From contig JAEYRK010000105.1 of NCBI GenBank assembly GCA_023435645.1, forward strand, positions 1 to 43,928: a stretch of DNA of 43,928 bases, written 5' to 3'. Shown here piece after piece: positions 8,536 through 16,212 of this stretch. Every line of letters begins with the position of its first letter. Within the stretch, counting starts at the first letter, position 1. The translations under genes and the position numbers were made by a program. This DNA comes from Bacillota bacterium (GTDB taxonomy: Bacteria; Bacillota; Clostridia; Lachnospirales; Lachnospiraceae). The notes under the pieces are model-generated. The model ran no database searches. It was not told where the DNA came from and saw only the letters and a program-made list of their open reading frames with translations.

Positions 8536-8564
8536 TTGCAAAGACTGTACTTTTGGATTATGAT
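8536..8564 (+). promoter_or_regulatory. Promoter candidate for the MATE exporter
   Basis: TTGCAA (8536-8541), 17 nt, TATGAT (8559-8564), 38 nt before the MATE ATG. Confidence 0.6.
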
Positions 8565-8602
8565 AAGAAGCATTAATTTCATGGACATGCAAAGGAGCAG
8601 TC

Positions 8603-9967
8603 ATGGTGCAGCGTAAGGAAAATAATAGTCGAATTACGGAAGGAGTCATCTGGAGGCAGCTCTTGATTTTTTTCTTTCCCTTACTCTTTGGGACCTTCTT
8701 CCAGCAGCTTTATAACACAGCCGATGCGGCAGTGGTGGGAAGATTTGTTGGGAAGGAGGCACTTTCGGCAGTAGGCGGAACAACCGGAACACTGATTAAT
8801 CTTTTTGTTGGCTTCTTTGTCGGTGTATCTACAGGAGCGACGGTGACAATCTCCCAATATTATGGGGCAAAGCAGGAAGAAGAGGTAAATAATGCGGTAC
8901 ATACTGCTGCTGCCATGGCAATCATTGGCGGAGCAATGATCATGCTGGTAGGAATCCTTGGAGCCCCGGTTGCACTTCGGTGGATGGGTACACCGGAAGA
9001 GGTTATACCTTATTCCTTAACCTATATCCGCATCTACTTTGGAGGCATGATTGCAAACCTTTTCTATAACATAGGAGCAGGAATATTGAGGGCTATTGGT
9101 GATTCCAGAAGACCCCTTTATTTTCTAATAATCAGCTGCTTTATGAACATTGTGCTGGATTTATTGTTTGTCTTGGTATTTCACTGGGGTGTCACGGGAG
9201 TTGCGATCGCAACTGTATTATCCCAGATCTGCAGTGCAGTGCTGGTGTTCCTGACTTTGAGCCGTACGAAGGATTGCTATCGTCTGCATCCGGCTAAAAT
9301 TCGTTTCCATAAGGAGCTGCTGAAGAAGATCATACGAATTGGAATACCGGCAGGCTTCCAATCTCTGATGTATACCTCATCCAATATCATTATCCAGATG
9401 GGTATTAACAGCTTTGGAACGAATACGATGGCCGCTTGGACCGCTTATGCAAAGATTGACGGTATCTACTGGATGGTCATGAACGCTTTTGGAATCTCTA
9501 TCACCACCTTTGTGGGCCAGAATTACGGGGCAGGTAAGAATGACCGTATCAAAAAGAGTGTCAGAGTATGTCTTAAGATGTGCATATCTGTAGCAGTCAT
9601 ACTGAGTGTAATTATGTACTTTGGCGGTCCCTATGTATATTATTTATTTACAGAGGATGAGTCGGTTCTTAAGATCGGGATTGGGATATTAAGATTTTTG
9701 GTTCCAACCTTCTTACTTTATGTTCCCATAGAAATTTTATCCGGTTCCCTAAGGGGAATGGGAAATTCACTGGTGCCGATGATATTGACCGGTCTGGGGG
9801 TTTGCCTGCTTAGAGTTGTTTGGATTTTTACTGCGGTACGGCGATGGAGGGATATCAGGATTCTGATTTTAAGCTATCCTCTGGCTTGGGCAGTTACCTC
9901 CGTATTGTTTATCCTATATTTTATATACTATACAAGAAAGCATCTGTATGTGGTCCAAAGCCGGTAA
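8603..9967 (+). CDS. MATE family multidrug/cation efflux protein
   Basis: Integral membrane exporter of 454 residues, the usual MATE length, predicted with 12 membrane segments in two halves. The family signature near the N-terminus is clear: FPLLFGTFFQQLYNTADAAV, then VGRFVGKEALSAVGGTTG, and the matching second-half motif MAAWTAYAKIDGIYWMVMNAFG followed by VGQNYGAGK. MATE proteins export organic cations, drugs or metabolites in exchange for Na+ or H+; the substrate cannot be read from sequence. The ATG at 8603 has AAAGGAG 6 nt upstream. The next gene, a truA-like one, begins 32 nt after the stop with no terminator, so the two and probably the HAD gene after it may be one transcript. Confidence 0.92.
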   Translation: MVQRKENNSRITEGVIWRQLLIFFFPLLFGTFFQQLYNTADAAVVGRFVGKEALSAVGGTTGTLINLFVGFFVGVSTGATVTISQYYGAKQEEEVNNAVHTAAAMAIIGGAMIMLVGILGAPVALRWMGTPEEVIPYSLTYIRIYFGGMIANLFYNIGAGILRAIGDSRRPLYFLIISCFMNIVLDLLFVLVFHWGVTGVAIATVLSQICSAVLVFLTLSRTKDCYRLHPAKIRFHKELLKKIIRIGIPAGFQSLMYTSSNIIIQMGINSFGTNTMAAWTAYAKIDGIYWMVMNAFGISITTFVGQNYGAGKNDRIKKSVRVCLKMCISVAVILSVIMYFGGPYVYYLFTEDESVLKIGIGILRFLVPTFLLYVPIEILSGSLRGMGNSLVPMILTGLGVCLLRVVWIFTAVRRWRDIRILILSYPLAWAVTSVLFILYFIYYTRKHLYVVQSR

Positions 9968-9999
9968 ATGATTTGGCCCATCAGAGAACAGGAGCGGAC

Positions 10000-10740
10000 A
10001 TGAGAAATATTAAATTGACCTTGGAATATGACGGGAGCCGTTACAGCGGCTGGCAGCGGCTGGGCAAGGGAGAATCTGAAAACACCATAGAGAATAAGCT
10101 GTTGGAGGTATTAAGCAGGTTGCCCGGGGGAGCTACTGAACTAAACTGTGGAAGCAGAACAGAGGTAGGAGTTCATGCCTATGGCCAAATCGTAAATTTC
10201 AAGACAAAATCGGAGCTTAAGCTGTACGAAATCAAGAATTATCTGAACCGCTATCTTCCGATGGATATTGCTGTTCTTCAGGCAGAGGAGATGCCGGAGA
10301 GATTCCATGCCACGCTGAATGCGAAATCGAAGACTTATCTATACAGAATCGCCATCGGAGATGCACCCAGTGTATTTGACAGAAAATATACGTACTATAG
10401 CTTCCGCAAGCCGGATATTGAGAAAATGCGGGAGGCTGCCAGACTGTTGATTGGGAAATATGATTGTAAGGATTTCTCAACTGTAAAGAAGAGTAAGTCC
10501 ACTGTGAAGGAGATCTATACCATTACGATTGAGGAGAAGGGACAGGAGCTCCATATCACGATGACAGCCAACGACTTCCTTCATAATATGGCAAGGATGC
10601 TGGCAGCCACTCTGTTGGACATTGGATTGGGGCAAAGAGCACCTAAGGATATTACGGCGATTCTTGACCCGGAGCAGGATGTGGTTGCTAGTCTTCCTGC
10701 CAGTGCCCAGGGATTATTCCTACAGAAAATCGAATATTGA
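10000..10740 (+). CDS. TruA-like pseudouridine synthase with catalytic Asp replaced by Glu
   Basis: A 246-residue protein with the whole TruA fold: KLTLEYDGSRYSGWQ at the start, KTYLYRIAIG in the middle, NDFLHNMARMLAATLLDIG near the end, and the ending SAQGLFLQKIEY. TruA makes pseudouridine at positions 38-40 of tRNA with an invariant Asp in the motif RTDAGVHA. Here the motif reads R53-T54-E55-V56-G57-V58-H59-A60 (GAG at 10162-10164), so the nucleophile is Glu and the next Ala is Val. A second, canonical truA lies at 21024-21761, so this copy is free to diverge. It could be inactive yet RNA-binding, or altered in function. The start is the ATG at 10000 with AGGAGC upstream; an in-frame upstream ATG at 9820 lies inside the MATE gene and is not credible. 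Confidence 0.85.
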   Translation: MRNIKLTLEYDGSRYSGWQRLGKGESENTIENKLLEVLSRLPGGATELNCGSRTEVGVHAYGQIVNFKTKSELKLYEIKNYLNRYLPMDIAVLQAEEMPERFHATLNAKSKTYLYRIAIGDAPSVFDRKYTYYSFRKPDIEKMREAARLLIGKYDCKDFSTVKKSKSTVKEIYTITIEEKGQELHITMTANDFLHNMARMLAATLLDIGLGQRAPKDITAILDPEQDVVASLPASAQGLFLQKIEY

Positions 10741-10823
10741 CACCTGTTACTACCGAACCATAGGAATTCTATTAAACTATGGTTTGAATGGAACAGCACC
10801 TATATTGGTTGGGAGGACAAGAG

Positions 10824-11507
10824 ATGAGAAAGTATCAGACACTTTTGCTGGATGCGGATGGAACACTTTTTGATTTTGATGCCTGTGAGAGCGAGGCGCT
10901 CAAGCTGGTCTTTCAGAAATATGGCTATCCACTGGATGACAGTATCAAGGAGCGGTATGAAACGATCAATAAAGGCCTATGGCTGCGATATGAATTGGGA
11001 GAGATCGACCGGGATACCGTAATTTATACTAGGTTTTCAGAATTGTTCCGCCAGCTCGGAATAGAGGATGACGGTATCTTATTTGAGGACGATTACCAGA
11101 AGTATTTAGGAATGCAGCACTTTTTTATAGAGGGTGCTCCGGAGCTGTTGGAATATCTGTTTGGAAAATATGATTTATATATTGTCACCAATGGAGTTAC
11201 TGCTACACAATATCGCAGACTTCGGGAATCCGGAGTAGAACATTATATGAAGAGAATTTTTGTATCACAGGAAACCGGGTACCAGAAGCCACAGAGGGAG
11301 TTCTTTGATTACTGCTTTCAAAGGATTGATCCGCTTGATTTATCCCGGACACTGATCATCGGTGATTCTTTATCCTCCGATATTTTGGGTGGAAATAATG
11401 CCGGGATTGATACCTGCTGGTATAATCCGGGTGCTCTTGTGAATGACATGAAAGTGCAGGTGAATTATGAGATCAGAACGCTGAAGGAGCTTTCTGATTT
11501 ATTATAA
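10824..11507 (+). CDS. YjjG-family HAD phosphatase (noncanonical pyrimidine nucleotidase type)
   Basis: A cytoplasmic HAD hydrolase of 227 residues. All four HAD motifs are present: DADGTLFDFD (nucleophile and acid Asp), IVTNG (Thr), the Lys in GYQKPQREFF, and IIGDSLSSDILGG (Mg-binding Asp pair). The order, cap and length match YjjG/YfnB proteins, which dephosphorylate pyrimidine nucleoside 5'-monophosphates including damaged or noncanonical ones; assignment to that activity is by family only. The ATG at 10824 has GGGAGG 7 nt upstream and starts MRKYQTLLLDADG; an earlier in-frame ATG at 10788 would add an unconserved 12-residue extension. It is 83 nt after the TruA-like gene and ends in a strong terminator. 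Confidence 0.85.
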   Translation: MRKYQTLLLDADGTLFDFDACESEALKLVFQKYGYPLDDSIKERYETINKGLWLRYELGEIDRDTVIYTRFSELFRQLGIEDDGILFEDDYQKYLGMQHFFIEGAPELLEYLFGKYDLYIVTNGVTATQYRRLRESGVEHYMKRIFVSQETGYQKPQREFFDYCFQRIDPLDLSRTLIIGDSLSSDILGGNNAGIDTCWYNPGALVNDMKVQVNYEIRTLKELSDLL

Positions 11508-11531
11508 GGACAGGCTATCAAAGGTCATCAA

Positions 11532-11584
11532 AGGAAGAAGGATTATGAGTCTGCTACGGAGCAGGCTTCATAATCCTTCTTCCT
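11532..11584. terminator. Bidirectional terminator between convergent YjjG-like and CBS genes
   Basis: A 17-bp perfect stem, AGGAAGAAGGATTATGA (11532-11548) with TCATAATCCTTCTTCCT (11568-11584), continues with a further 6-bp inner stem, GTCTGC with GCAGGC. It can serve transcripts from both sides. Confidence 0.8.
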
Positions 11585-11627
11585 TCTGTTCTGCTTTGAT
11601 ATGAGTTCTTTATGCGTATCCGAATAC

Positions 11628-12053
11628 TTACTTTATCCCGCTCCCGGTTTCGGAAATATTCGTCAGGGCTCTCCCTGCGTTCTTCTGATAGCTAGGCTCC
11701 AGTGAAATATCACCAAGGGCGACGATGCCTACCAAACTGTTATTTTCCACAATGGGAAGTCTACGAATTTGACGTTCACTCATCAGACGTGCTGCATCCT
11801 GAACATCCATATCAGGGCTTCCGACCACCAGGTCCTTCGACATAATGTCACCGACACTTTGCCGGCTGTCCTGTCCGGAGGCAGTGCTCCTGATCGCAAT
11901 ATCTCTGTCGGTTACAACTCCGATTACCTTATCCTTTGTACAAACGGGAATGCATCCGCAATCATACTGCCTCATTAGCTGTGCGGCTCTTTCGACTGTA
12001 TCATCAGAATGTAAGGATGCGATATCCTTGGTCATAATTTCTCTTACCTTCAT
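11628..12053 (-). CDS. CBS-domain protein (two CBS repeats)
   Basis: A 141-residue cytoplasmic protein made almost wholly of one CBS pair (Bateman module), which usually binds adenine nucleotides as a sensor. First repeat: VREIMTKDIASLHSDDTVERAAQLM with VIGVVTDRDIAIR. Second: VGDIMSKDLVVGSPDMDVQDAARLM with LVGIVALGDISL. There is no attached enzyme or transporter domain. I chose the ATG at 12053 because GGAGGTG stands 6-7 nt upstream and MKVREIMT is the standard start; a longer frame to 12086 lacks a ribosome site. It follows the metallophosphoesterase by 50 nt on the same strand, so both are probably one operon. The tail of ~15 residues (NISETGSGIK) is not conserved. Confidence 0.88.
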   Translation of the reverse strand: MKVREIMTKDIASLHSDDTVERAAQLMRQYDCGCIPVCTKDKVIGVVTDRDIAIRSTASGQDSRQSVGDIMSKDLVVGSPDMDVQDAARLMSERQIRRLPIVENNSLVGIVALGDISLEPSYQKNAGRALTNISETGSGIK

Positions 12054-12103
12054 AAAAATCACCTCCACGCTCCTTATCATTCCCATCCGGCGAAAATTAA
12101 TTA

Positions 12104-13051
12104 CTATTCATCCTCTGAATCTGAACAATGTCCATTGGCATCATGATAAATAGAGCTGTTTCTGCAATCGTACTTATCAATGGGCTCAGGGCCTCTGACA
12201 ACCGTTCTCTTAATACGCAGGACGCCGTCGTCGTCAGCAGCGATGCGCCAATCCACCAATTGTATTTGGCTTTTCGTTATTTCTATTCCGGGAATACCTC
12301 TTGTATTGATACAGCAGCCGGTATTAAAGTAAGGCAGCTCGTTTGCTTTAGGAAACTTTGCCCTATGGGTATGTCCACAAATCAGCATCATCTTGTTTTT
12401 CTTAATCCAGCGTTTACAATTCTTCTCAACCTTATGGCGTCTGTAGAGGTTTTTCGCAGGACTGGAGGGATTTTCAAAGCCAACCACATGCATGAATCTC
12501 CAGAAATATCGAAGGAGCACCATGGAGACGGGCCAGAACTGATCATTGATAAAATCACCCTGATGCCCATGGATGATGAAGATTTCCTGATTGGTTGACT
12601 TGTTTTTTAGTAGGAGGGATTCAATCGGAGTAATGCCCTTTAAAAGATCCACCTTAGTCTGGTTATATTCGTCATAAAACTGATACAGATTGTTCTTTAC
12701 ATAGTTCATATCCCTCAGATAGATATTATGATTCCCGTAAAGCATGATGAGACGACCTGCATCAAAAAATTTCTTAAGGACCTTAAAGATATCACTATGC
12801 GCCAGGCGTATGTGCTTAAAGTTCTTATGCTCCCAGAGCTCGTCCCCATCGCCTGCTTCAACATAGACATAGCCTTGATTGTAGTAATAATCCAAGGCAT
12901 GGAGCAGGATAGATTGGTTCCGGGTGAACTCATCGGACACACTGTCATCTCCTCGGTGGATATCACTGAAGATGATGAAGCTGGAATTATCATCAAACAA
13001 TAATTTCATGGCATTATGGTACGCTTTGCTCAGTCTTTTCTCTGTATTCAA
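12104..13051 (-). CDS. Calcineurin-like metallophosphoesterase
   Basis: A probable cytoplasmic two-metal phosphoesterase of 315 residues. The metal-ligand motifs are in the usual order: FSDIHRGDD (D-x-H), AGDGDELWE (GDxxx), YGNHN (GNH), IIHGHQGD, and ICGHTHRA (GHxH). Substrate unknown; relatives include UDP-diacylglucosamine hydrolase-like and phosphodiesterase-like proteins. The long frame begins at a TTG at 13093, but that codon overlaps a TATAAT -10, so I prefer the TTG at 13051, preceded by AAAGGTGGG at 9 nt and giving (M)NTEKRLSKAYHN. The C-terminal ~25 residues are acidic and end SDSEDE. It is co-directional with the CBS gene 50 nt downstream. Confidence 0.8.
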   Translation of the reverse strand: MNTEKRLSKAYHNAMKLLFDDNSSFIIFSDIHRGDDSVSDEFTRNQSILLHALDYYYNQGYVYVEAGDGDELWEHKNFKHIRLAHSDIFKVLKKFFDAGRLIMLYGNHNIYLRDMNYVKNNLYQFYDEYNQTKVDLLKGITPIESLLLKNKSTNQEIFIIHGHQGDFINDQFWPVSMVLLRYFWRFMHVVGFENPSSPAKNLYRRHKVEKNCKRWIKKNKMMLICGHTHRAKFPKANELPYFNTGCCINTRGIPGIEITKSQIQLVDWRIAADDDGVLRIKRTVVRGPEPIDKYDCRNSSIYHDANGHCSDSEDE

Positions 13052-13084
13052 GTCATCATCCCACCTTTTTGCGATTATAACTAT

Positions 13085-13090
13085 ATTATA
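13085..13090 (-). promoter_or_regulatory. -10 element of the metallophosphoesterase operon
   Basis: A perfect TATAAT on the minus strand (complement of 13085-13090), 34 nt before the preferred TTG start. The -35 at 17 nt spacing (TGAATA) is poor. Confidence 0.4.
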
Positions 13091-13197
13091 CAAAGACGGA
13101 ACAAGGTTATTCAGATAACAGAGTTTTTTGTAATCATAATGGGATTTCAGCTGTTAGCTTCCATTGGCTCAGTGCTCTCAGGATAAAAGGGATACAG

Positions 13198-14499
13198 TTA
13201 AAGATCCCGCAGGGCCTTGCTACGATTTAGGATAATAGCGGAAGTGATGAAGTAAAGGCCCGAAGCAAAGAAAATGATATAAGAAGGTATGAGATCCAAT
13301 GTGATCCCTGCCAGTATAATTCCAATCGGAGAGAGACTGCCAGAGATGGAGCTCCATATACCCATAACTCTGCCCCTGATCTGGTCAGGAATAAGCCGCT
13401 GTGTGACAATAGCCATCGGAAGATCCACCAATAGCATAAGTAATGCAAATAAGAGGGCCAAAAGAATATAGGACGGAAACAAGAGCTGATTTGGGAGATC
13501 GGAAAGTATTTCCAAGCCTGGGATACCCATACTAATCAGTGACACCCCCATCCCAATGATTCCAAAGAGCATCCCGGTTCGCTTCTTCGGCTTCTCCGGA
13601 ACCTTTCCGACAATCAGGGCTGCAATCAGCATTCCCACCGAGAAGGCTCCCTCTACTGCACCATATTGTTGGGAGCTAAATCCCAGGGTATTATTAAGAA
13701 GGAAGGGTAGAACAACGGTTAAGCTGGCGGAAATCAGAAAGTTGATCATGATGGAAAAGGGCATAATGATGGAGAGTATAGGGCTTTGCCTGAGGAAGGA
13801 TAAGACTTCGCCCAGATCTGTCCAGAAGGTCTTAATAGCAAATTGACCGGAGCCGACCTCCACCGGTTCCGCCCTGTTAAGGTTAAAATCGATGAATAGC
13901 TCTGAAATTGCGGAAAGCACAAACGATATTCCATTCATCAGAAGAAACAGCTCCATAGAGACAAATCCGAAGAAGAACCCTGCCAATACAGGTCCAAGGA
14001 TCTGACTTCCGGAATCGATAGCCCTGCTGTAGGAATTGATCTTAACCAGGTTCCGATCCGATACCAGACTAGGTATAGCGGCTGCAAAGCTGGTATTAAA
14101 AAAGGTACTGATGACTGCCAGCAAAAAGGTTGTGGTATAGAGAAAGGGCAGTCTCAGACCGTAAAGCATACTGAGAAGCGTGAGTATAAGCAGGACCCCT
14201 CCACTTAAGAAATCCATAAGGACAATCATCTTTTTACGGTCTATTCGATCCGCTAAGGATCCCGCTATGGGTCCGAACAGCACTCTTGGTAGTACCCCAA
14301 GCATGATACTGAAGGCAAAGGTAGCGCCTGAACCGGTAAGCTTTAAAATATATAAGGAGACGGCAAAGGAATAGCTATAGGTCCCCAATTGAGAAACCAG
14401 CTTACCGGCAGCAAACAGGTACAGATTTTGTCTTTCTTTTTTCTCGGCAGCCCGATTGTTACGGATAGGCTCCTCTTCTTTCAGATATCGTTCCATCAT
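13198..14499 (-). CDS. Major facilitator superfamily exporter (MFS_3/EntS-macrolide efflux type)
   Basis: A membrane exporter of 433 residues with 12 predicted helices. The MFS motif A between helices 2 and 3 is visible as GPIAGSLADRIDRKKMIVLMD; the second half has QRLIPDQIRGRVMGIWSSISG, the signature of the EntS/MefA-like branch that exports siderophores, macrolides and other hydrophobic compounds. Substrate unknown. Two ATGs are adjacent (14499 and 14496); GGAGG is 4 or 7 nt upstream, so 14496 may be the true start. The promoter is a perfect consensus placed between two copies of a 17-nt palindrome (14513-14592), so expression is almost certainly repressor-controlled, as is common for inducible efflux genes. 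Confidence 0.9.
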   Translation of the reverse strand: MMERYLKEEEPIRNNRAAEKKERQNLYLFAAGKLVSQLGTYSYSFAVSLYILKLTGSGATFAFSIMLGVLPRVLFGPIAGSLADRIDRKKMIVLMDFLSGGVLLILTLLSMLYGLRLPFLYTTTFLLAVISTFFNTSFAAAIPSLVSDRNLVKINSYSRAIDSGSQILGPVLAGFFFGFVSMELFLLMNGISFVLSAISELFIDFNLNRAEPVEVGSGQFAIKTFWTDLGEVLSFLRQSPILSIIMPFSIMINFLISASLTVVLPFLLNNTLGFSSQQYGAVEGAFSVGMLIAALIVGKVPEKPKKRTGMLFGIIGMGVSLISMGIPGLEILSDLPNQLLFPSYILLALLFALLMLLVDLPMAIVTQRLIPDQIRGRVMGIWSSISGSLSPIGIILAGITLDLIPSYIIFFASGLYFITSAIILNRSKALRDL

Positions 14500-14512
14500 A
14501 TTTCCTCCAAAA

Positions 14513-14592
14513 GTTTAATTAAATTTAACATTATAGGATAATTATAGTCACACTACCTCATAGTGTCAATATAAAGTTTAATTAAATTAAAC
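14513..14592 (-). promoter_or_regulatory. Consensus promoter flanked by twin palindromic operators (MFS exporter)
   Basis: On the minus strand TTGACA (complement of 14564-14569), a 17-nt spacer and TATAAT (complement of 14541-14546) make a perfect sigma-A promoter. A 17-nt perfect palindrome, GTTTAATTAAATTAAAC, lies at 14576-14592 just upstream of the -35. A near-identical copy, GTTTAATTAAATTTAAC, lies at 14513-14529 downstream of the -10 over the start point. Their centres are 63 nt apart, about six helical turns, which would suit a dimeric repressor bound at both sites on one face. No TetR or MarR gene is adjacent; the divergent gene is XRE type. Confidence 0.75.
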
Positions 14593-14621
14593 ATATCGGA
14601 AAAGAATTCCTTTATACCCCC

Positions 14622-14650
14622 TTGATTGTAAAGGTATATTTTACTATAAT
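14622..14650 (+). promoter_or_regulatory. Promoter of the XRE-TPR regulator
   Basis: TTGATT (14622-14627), 17 nt, TATAAT (14645-14650), 85 nt before the ATG and divergent from the MFS promoter. Confidence 0.65.
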
Positions 14651-14735
14651 AGAATAAAAGAAAGTATTTTGATTTTAGTTCGAATGATAAAGGATCGGAC
14701 AGATAAGATGGAGAGAAGAAGTTGGAGGGGATGAA

Positions 14736-16049
14736 ATGACAGCTAGCTTGGGTGAAAAAATCAAGGCCTTGAGAAAAGAGCAAAAAATGACACAAGCAGC
14801 TCTGGCAGGAAACGAAATGACGAAGAGTATGTTAAGTCAGATTGAAAACAATATGGCTATGCCTTCCATGAAAAACCTGCAATATTTGGCATCCCGTCTG
14901 GGAAAGCCGGCATCCTTTTTTCTCGATGGGGGGGACTACAGTAAGAACCTTCCTATGGATGATATACAGAAGGAGCTGAAGGAGGCAGATACTCTATACA
15001 GGAACGGTGGGTTTAGAGACGCAGCCGATCGTTTGAAGCAAATCGGTGAAAAATACAATTTTGATCATGATAGTAAGCTATATGCCGACTATCTGGCCAG
15101 ATACGGAGAGGTGCTGATTGACCTGAACCGAATTGAGGAAGCAACCGCTCTCATTGAGGAAGCGGCCAGTATCTATGAAGGCAAATATCTCTATATTGAT
15201 GCGGCTAAGACATATCTGTTGTTAAGCGGCAGGTCCTGGAACTTATTTCAATATGAAACCTGCTTGGAAATACTGGATCAGGGAAAGCGGATATACGAGA
15301 AAGCAATGAACCGGGATTATGCCTTTGAGATTGAGCTCCTTTTTAACCGATCTATATATATGGCAAGCCTTGACAGAATAGAAGAAAGCATAAAGGCGAC
15401 GGAAGAGGCTCTTGAGATATCCAAACAGACGAGGATCTACTACCGGACGGATGAGCTATTAAAAAATATGGCTGTTCTAAATACCCTCCGTGGCAGATAT
15501 GACCACTTTGATTATTATCTTGAGAAGGCAAGCAGGTTTGCTGAAGCGGTAGATAACAATCTTGTTTTACCCAGTATTGACTTGGTGAGGGCGAAGTATC
15601 ATAATGATACCGGCAATCCAAGGGAGGCCATGGCACATCTGAATAAGACCATTTCGGCAGCAAATCCCTTTGTACTTCCGCTATTTCATGCGGAATACGC
15701 TAAATCCTATTATCTGCTTGAGGAGTATGAGAAGGCTCTGGAGCATACCGGACAGATCAAATATCCTGATTATGTTCCCTCCAAGCACGATTATATCTAT
15801 ATATGGAGCTCCAAGACGACAGAGGGACTATGCTACCTTAAGGTGGGCCGAGTGCAGGAGGCATTGACGGCATTGCATGAGGGAATAGAAAGGCTGGAGC
15901 TGATAGGGGTATCCGCTTGTTTATCCGATGCCTATAAGGCTGCCGGCGAGGTATATTCAGATATTGGCAATTATGAGGAAGCATATTCGGTATTGAAAAA
16001 ATCAACTGAGATTTATGATACAGTAAAAACAAAGGGGCTTTACTATTAG
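14736..16049 (+). CDS. XRE-family regulator with C-terminal TPR-like repeats
   Basis: A 437-residue cytoplasmic protein. Residues ~6-62 form a Cro/CI-type helix-turn-helix (LGEKIKALRKEQKMTQAALA, then MTKSMLSQIENNMAMPSMKN and LASRLGKPASFFL). The rest is a helical TPR-like array with repeated A-x-x-x-Y-x-x-x-G patterns, e.g. LYADYLARYGEVLIDLNRIEEA and LSDAYKAAGEVYSDIGNYEEA. This architecture resembles RRNPP and other TPR regulators that bind a peptide or protein ligand. No small peptide gene with a signal sequence is obvious beside it. The ATG at 14736 is preceded by GGAGGGG. The xylanase gene follows by 163 nt in the same direction with no clear terminator, so it may regulate or be co-transcribed with it; this is inference. 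Confidence 0.85.
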   Translation: MTASLGEKIKALRKEQKMTQAALAGNEMTKSMLSQIENNMAMPSMKNLQYLASRLGKPASFFLDGGDYSKNLPMDDIQKELKEADTLYRNGGFRDAADRLKQIGEKYNFDHDSKLYADYLARYGEVLIDLNRIEEATALIEEAASIYEGKYLYIDAAKTYLLLSGRSWNLFQYETCLEILDQGKRIYEKAMNRDYAFEIELLFNRSIYMASLDRIEESIKATEEALEISKQTRIYYRTDELLKNMAVLNTLRGRYDHFDYYLEKASRFAEAVDNNLVLPSIDLVRAKYHNDTGNPREAMAHLNKTISAANPFVLPLFHAEYAKSYYLLEEYEKALEHTGQIKYPDYVPSKHDYIYIWSSKTTEGLCYLKVGRVQEALTALHEGIERLELIGVSACLSDAYKAAGEVYSDIGNYEEAYSVLKKSTEIYDTVKTKGLYY

Positions 16050-16212
16050 GCCTCACCTATATTATGATGTAATTATTACAAATACAAGCAGGGACTGGAA
16101 AAGGAAAGAATTGTAGAGCATCGCTAATCTTCGGCTACGGATTGTTCGGCAGAAAAGATAGATTTGAGGTTTCGTAATTACTTATCACTATGATAATAGA
16201 AAGGAAAAAGTC

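Noticed and set aside
7929..8588. 219-codon open frame on the minus strand
   Set aside because: It lies wholly over the secreted protein gene and its terminator, with no ribosome site and no recognisable protein; a shadow frame.
12128..12598. 156-codon plus-strand frame
   Set aside because: Antisense to the metallophosphoesterase, whose motifs are unambiguous.
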